From Bacteroidales bacterium UBA3742 (GTDB lineage Bacteria > Bacteroidota > Bacteroidia > Bacteroidales > Paludibacteraceae), in NCBI GenBank assembly GCA_002371785.1, contig DFGU01000085.1:1-9777 (forward strand): a stretch of DNA of 9,777 nt, written 5' to 3'. Of the stretch, positions 6,986 to 9,777 are shown piece after piece (within the stretch, counting starts at the first letter, position 1; each line of letters opens with the position of its first letter). Both the position numbers and the translations under genes were made by a program. The notes beneath the pieces are model-generated. The model worked only from the letters and a program-made list of their open reading frames with translations, searched no databases and was not told the DNA's origin.

Positions 6986-8264
6986 TCCCGCCGAGGCGGT
7001 GAAGCACGTTAAGTCGGGCGATACGATCGTGGTGCAGGGTAGTACCAGTATTCCGACCGTACTGTTGAATGCGTTGACTGAACGTGCGTCGGAGTTGCGC
7101 GACGTGAAGCTGATCTCCGGTTTTGGTATTCATCCCGAGGATGCGCCTTATGCCAAGCGTGAATTAATCGATTCGTTCCGGGCGCTCTCTATCTTTGTGC
7201 CCAACACCTTGCGTCATGCTATGCGTGAGGGTGTGGCAGATACTATTCCTGCGTTCCTGGGCGAAGTGCCGTTCTTGTTCCGTAGTGGTCAGATACCAGT
7301 GGATGTGACGTTTCTGAACGTGAGCGAACCCGATGAAGAGGGCTATTGTTCGTATGGTATCTCGGCAGATATCGCATTTTCGGGAGCCGAGTGCTCCAAG
7401 GTGATTATCGCCCAAGTGAATAAGTACATGCCGCATCTATATGGCGACCCGGTGATCCACGTGAGCAAACTGACGGCCATGTGTCGCGGCGATGTGCCCC
7501 TGGTGGAAGTGCCGACGCCTGTGCCGAATGATATAGAGACGCGTATTGGTAATAACGTGGCTTCGCAGATACCGGACGGTGCTACCTTGCAAATCGGTGT
7601 GGGCGGCATACCGAATGCCGTCATCAACGCGTTAAGGAATCATAAGCACTTGGGTTTGCATACCGAGGCTATTACGGATGGCGTACTGCCCCTGATAGAG
7701 AGTGGGGTGATCGACAATAGTCTGAAGAAAGTGATGCCCGGTAAGTCGGTAGGTAGTCTGGTGCTGGGTTCGAAACATCTGTACGAATACGTGGATCGTA
7801 ATCCGGACTTTGTGATTCGTGACGTAGCATGGACCAACGATCCGCAGATCATCCGCCAGAATCCAAGAGCGATGGCTATCAATTCGGCCGTAGAGGTGGA
7901 TCTGACAGGTCAGATATGTGCCGATTCAATCGGCGAGACGATCATTTCGGGTGTAGGTGGTCAGCACGACTTTATGTACGGCGCAGCCCTGTCGGAAGGC
8001 GGAAAATGCTTTATTGCGCTGCCGAGTATGACCAACAAGGGTAAGTCGAAGATCGTAGCCCGCCTGGCTCCGGGTGCCGGTGTGGTAACAACGCGCTTCC
8101 AGGCGCAGTATATTGCTACGGAGCATGGTATCGTCTATTTGCGCAACCTGCCGTTGGCCGATCGTGCCAAGGCGCTGATCAGTATTGCCGATCCGTCGGT
8201 ACGGGAAGAACTGGAACGTGCGGCTGTTGAGCGGTTCGGTATCGGATACCTGCGGTTGAAGTAA
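6963..8264 (+). CDS. Acetyl-CoA hydrolase/transferase family CoA-transferase
   Basis: I chose the ATG at 6963 because MTQVKYVSPAEAVKHVKSGDTIVVQG is the normal N-terminus of this family and gives 433 residues, the usual length for 4-hydroxybutyrate CoA-transferase-like enzymes. The ATG at 6867 would add 32 residues lying wholly inside the aminotransferase gene. HTEAITDG (233-240) holds E235, the expected catalytic glutamate that forms the glutamyl-CoA thioester. GVGGQHDF (330-337) and the downstream GAGVVTT and YIATEHGI motifs are the CoA-binding C-terminal half. The enzyme would move CoA from an acyl-CoA to acetate or another acid. In this operon the natural donor is aryl-acetyl-CoA from IorAB, yielding arylacetate while saving the thioester as acetyl-CoA. 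The family call is strong; the substrate is inferred. It is the last gene of the operon. Confidence 0.92.
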   Translation: MTQVKYVSPAEAVKHVKSGDTIVVQGSTSIPTVLLNALTERASELRDVKLISGFGIHPEDAPYAKRELIDSFRALSIFVPNTLRHAMREGVADTIPAFLGEVPFLFRSGQIPVDVTFLNVSEPDEEGYCSYGISADIAFSGAECSKVIIAQVNKYMPHLYGDPVIHVSKLTAMCRGDVPLVEVPTPVPNDIETRIGNNVASQIPDGATLQIGVGGIPNAVINALRNHKHLGLHTEAITDGVLPLIESGVIDNSLKKVMPGKSVGSLVLGSKHLYEYVDRNPDFVIRDVAWTNDPQIIRQNPRAMAINSAVEVDLTGQICADSIGETIISGVGGQHDFMYGAALSEGGKCFIALPSMTNKGKSKIVARLAPGAGVVTTRFQAQYIATEHGIVYLRNLPLADRAKALISIADPSVREELERAAVERFGIGYLRLK

Positions 8265-8299
8265 GTCGTTGGTCGTTAGTCGTTTGTCGTTGGTCGTTA
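8265..8299. repeat. Heptamer tandem array, 5 x GTCGTT(G/A/T)
   Basis: Five consecutive 7-base units, GTCGTTG, GTCGTTA, GTCGTTT, GTCGTTG, GTCGTTA, start at the base right after the TAA stop of the CoA-transferase gene. Only the seventh base varies. A 4-base spacer joins it to the next array. Confidence 0.9.
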
Positions 8300-8303
8300 G
8301 ATT

Positions 8304-8352
8304 GCTGAATACTGAAGGCTGAATGCTGAATGCTGAAAGCTGAATGCTGAAT
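8304..8352. repeat. Heptamer tandem array, 7 x GCTGAAT
   Basis: Seven 7-base units are present: five exact GCTGAAT, one GCTGAAA and one ACTGAAG. Translated frames give low-complexity repeats such as AFSIQ on the minus strand, which I treat as spurious. The array lies between the end of the catabolic operon and its terminator, and shares the core ATGCTGAA, in reverse complement, with the 11-bp array near the window end. Confidence 0.9.
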
Positions 8353-8356
8353 GCCC

Positions 8357-8398
8357 TAAAAAATAGCACCCTCGTTTGTGAGGATGCTATTTTTTTTA
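8357..8398. terminator. Bidirectional intrinsic terminator between convergent genes
   Basis: The arms 8358-8373 (AAAAAATAGCACCCTC) and 8380-8395 (GAGGATGCTATTTTTT) pair over 16 positions with one C/A mismatch around a 6-base loop. An A-run leads on the left and a T-run follows on the right, so it can act for the plus-strand operon ending at 8264 and for the minus-strand lipoprotein gene ending at 8415. Confidence 0.85.
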
Positions 8399-8414
8399 GC
8401 TATTTAGAGGCATT

Positions 8415-8813
8415 TTATTTGGTGCCGTCCACATACCATTTGCCGTTTTCTTTGATGGTCTTGTCGCTCTGTTGTTTCTCAGAGCCGTTGCCATAGTGCA
8501 GCACATAGTTAACTACTGCGTGCTCACCGTCCTCAGCCATCTCTACCTCACCGATCTCGAAGGATGCGATACCCTGGTAGTGATTGTTGACCATGCCCAG
8601 CTTGTCGTTGAAGGTAGCTACGATCTGGTCGTGCTCCTCTTGCGTCATCTCGCCGTTGAAGTGCATGTAGGTGATAGCTTTCTCTACATCGTTCTTCTGC
8701 AGGGCCTCCAGATAAGCGCCTACTACAGCCTCAGGGCTCTTTTGTGCGGAGTTGCAAGCTGCAAAACCAAACAGAACGAGTGCAAAACTCAGAATTCCAA
8801 GTACTTTTTTCAT
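8415..8813 (-). CDS. DUF4878-type lipoprotein
   Basis: The 132-residue product has a lipoprotein signal (MKKVLGILSFALVLFGFAAC, Cys20), so the mature domain is probably tethered to a membrane in the periplasm or at the surface. The segment after it, SPEAVVGAYLEALQKNDVEKAITYM, is the typical opening helix pair of DUF4878/NTF2-like domains. The C-terminal strands NYVLHYGNGSEKQQSDKTIKENGKWYVDG, with the closing K-W-Y-V pattern, also fit. These small cone-shaped domains usually bind ligands or partners; no enzyme function is known to me for this one. Its ATG overlaps the TGA of the upstream minus-strand gene (8810-8813), so translation is probably coupled. The shared terminator at 8357-8398 lies just downstream. 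Confidence 0.87.
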   Translation of the reverse strand: MKKVLGILSFALVLFGFAACNSAQKSPEAVVGAYLEALQKNDVEKAITYMHFNGEMTQEEHDQIVATFNDKLGMVNNHYQGIASFEIGEVEMAEDGEHAVVNYVLHYGNGSEKQQSDKTIKENGKWYVDGTK

Positions 8814-9448
8814 AATGTTTTGGATTTAAAAGGGTTAATAAATAGGGTTGTTTTACTCTTTATAATATCGCTCGGGAAGATGCATTCCTGTTCCCGGCAA
8901 AATGTCCGTGGTGCGTCAGAGCGTACGCCGTCGCTCAGGTCGATGCCCTGCTGGAGGTATGCTCGCCAAACCAGTTCGGTGCAGTAGAGTCGGGTAGTAT
9001 CCTGCAGCAGGTAATCGTTGTCGAAAACCACGCTGTCCCTTACTTTCTGCAGGGCATAATCTGCTGCCTTTCGGGCGATACTATCCGGACAGTTGATACG
9101 CATCCAGGCGCCGACGTTAGCACGTGTTGGGGCGAAGAACTCGGATAACGGTTCGCGCTTCAGGTACTCGGGTTCACCCCGTTTGGCTTCGCCCGGTACG
9201 GCATGCAGCACGAGCCATTCGCCTTGCAGACTGTCGTACAGCAATATGCCGATATGTGAGTAGGTGGATCCGCTTTGGTAGGTCACCGCCTGACTCTCCA
9301 GCCCATGTCCACATCTGAGTACCAGGTCGCCATCGCGAAACCCCTCCCGGCCGGTCCATTCCACCGCCGTGGTAGCCGACCGATGGCAAGCGCTAAATAG
9401 GCATAGCCATGCTATACAAAGAGGGCCAATGAGTTCCTTCGCATTCAT
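8810..9448 (-). CDS. YiiX/YebB-like permuted papain-fold (NlpC/P60 superfamily) lipoprotein
   Basis: The 212-residue product begins with a signal peptide ending in FSAC, with Cys21 as the lipid-attachment site. The mature part follows the circularly permuted NlpC/P60 layout: FRDGDLVLR (37-45), then YSHIGILL with H65 as catalytic His, LHAVPG with H82 in the region of the third polar residue, and YCTELVWRAY (155-164) with C156 as nucleophile. This order, His before Cys, is characteristic of YiiX/YaeF-type enzymes, which are predicted to cleave amide or thioester bonds in envelope substrates; some relatives act on peptidoglycan peptides or lipids. The substrate here is unknown. The length is normal for the family and the key residues are intact. 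It is first in a two-gene minus-strand unit with the DUF4878 gene. Its -7 box is only 9-16 bases from the ATG. Confidence 0.85.
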   Translation of the reverse strand: MNAKELIGPLCIAWLCLFSACHRSATTAVEWTGREGFRDGDLVLRCGHGLESQAVTYQSGSTYSHIGILLYDSLQGEWLVLHAVPGEAKRGEPEYLKREPLSEFFAPTRANVGAWMRINCPDSIARKAADYALQKVRDSVVFDNDYLLQDTTRLYCTELVWRAYLQQGIDLSDGVRSDAPRTFCREQECIFPSDIIKSKTTLFINPFKSKTL

Positions 9449-9456
9449 TTCGGGTA

Positions 9457-9464
9457 CAAAGGTA
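9457..9464 (-). promoter_or_regulatory. Bacteroidetes -33/-7 promoter for the YiiX-like gene
   Basis: The minus strand reads TACCTTTG at 9464-9457. A TTG (minus strand, 9487-9485) is 20 bases upstream, a good -33 match. Transcription should start around 9448-9452, at or within a few bases of the ATG at 9448, so little or no leader is expected. There is no in-frame Met until residue 116, so a later start is not an alternative. Confidence 0.6.
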
Positions 9465-9619
9465 CAACAAATTTTTTACATATGCAACAAATCGGGCGAT
9501 TTTTTTGCAAATGTCAGAAAAAATAGTAATTTTATACTGCAAATTAGTATGGGGCATATATGAGGTTTTATATTGATTTGTGGGGATTTGGATAGTGCGT
9601 GAGCGTTCTTTCGTAGTTC

Positions 9620-9718
9620 TGAGCACCCTTTGAGCATCCATTCAGCATCCATTGAGTATCTATTGAGCATCCATTGAGCATACATTGAGCATATATTCAG
9701 CATATATTCAGCATATAT
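9620..9718. repeat. 11-bp tandem array, 9 units of T(G/C)AGCATnnAT
   Basis: Nine head-to-tail 11-base units: a degenerate first copy (TGAGCACCCTT), then TGAGCATCCAT, TCAGCATCCAT, TGAGTATCTAT, TGAGCATCCAT, TGAGCATACAT, TGAGCATATAT, TCAGCATATAT, TCAGCATATAT. The last two are identical. Bases 2 and 8-10 vary most. The array lies about 155-260 bases upstream of the promoter of the minus-strand lipoprotein pair. Confidence 0.9.
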
Positions 9719-9777
9719 TGCAAACAGGAGGAAAGCTAAGGGCATAGCGGATGTTGGTCGTCACTTTTTTAATCGCC

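Larger units (their letters stand above)
9449..9777. other. Intergenic region: promoter, AT-rich spacer and 11-bp array
   Basis: These 329 bases contain the promoter of the minus-strand pair (9457-9487), an AT-rich spacer without recognisable features (about 9490-9598), the 11-bp array (9620-9718) and 59 bases in which I see no supported gene. Short open frames here are built from the repeat and look spurious. Confidence 0.7.

Noticed and set aside
7926..8369. 147-codon minus-strand frame with AFSIQ-like repeats
   Set aside because: Its N-terminus is only the translated heptamer arrays and terminator, and the rest is antisense to the CoA-transferase gene.
8472..8987. 171-codon plus-strand frame opposite the DUF4878 gene
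   Set aside because: The minus strand has a clear lipoprotein with signal peptide and domain match; the plus frame is its shadow.
9620..9718. CRISPR array
   Set aside because: The units are 11 bases with no unique spacers between them, so it is a simple tandem repeat.
9476..9745. 89-codon minus-strand frame with an 11-residue repeat
   Set aside because: The peptide repeat (YMLNICSMYAQ / WMLNRYSMDAE) follows automatically from an 11-base tandem array read without stops; there is no promoter, ribosome binding site or recognisable family.
9751..9777. Possible gene start reading MLVVTFLIA at the right edge
   Set aside because: Only nine codons are visible. A GGAGG-like stretch at 9726-9731 is too far upstream to serve as its ribosome binding site, and an alternative minus-strand frame is also open here, so neither can be supported.

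Overview
The window looks like chromosomal DNA from an anaerobic Bacteroidetes species, most likely of the order Bacteroidales. Three intergenic sites match the Bacteroidetes -7 promoter box TAnnTTTG. Several start codons follow A-rich leaders without a strong Shine-Dalgarno. Lipoproteins carry Bacteroides-type signal peptides, and the gene families (Wzi-like barrel, membrane-anchored OmpH, DUF4878 lipoprotein) are typical of that group. I cannot name a genus.

Layout. Positions 1-306 (minus) hold the first 102 residues of an unrecognised lipoprotein that runs off the window. A divergent promoter region (307-508) separates it from a plus-strand run of seven genes. The first three (509-3365) form an envelope cluster: a 66-residue membrane-anchored small protein of unknown function, a membrane-anchored OmpH/Skp-like protein and a 629-residue predicted outer-membrane barrel resembling the Wzi capsule-assembly family.

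After a 57-base gap comes a tight catabolic operon (3423-8264): iorA, iorB, a PLP aminotransferase and a CoA-transferase. The third and fourth genes overlap their predecessors by 4 and 23 bases. Together they could carry an aromatic amino acid through arylpyruvate and arylacetyl-CoA to arylacetate, with reduced ferredoxin formed in the oxidoreductase step and the CoA thioester energy kept by CoA transfer. IorA here lacks the usual C-terminal ferredoxin domain.

The operon ends in two adjoining heptamer arrays that start at the base after the stop codon, then a terminator-like hairpin between convergent genes. On the minus strand beyond it are two overlapping genes: a YiiX-like permuted papain-fold lipoprotein, and downstream of it a DUF4878-type lipoprotein. 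Their promoter box lies so close to the start codon that the mRNA may be nearly leaderless. The last 329 bases contain this promoter and an 11-bp tandem array whose core, TTCAGCAT, is the reverse complement of the core of the heptamer array at 8304-8352.

The enzyme families are known. The points most worth following up are the complete overlapping arylacetate operon, the ferredoxin-less IorA, and the related short tandem arrays in three intergenic regions.
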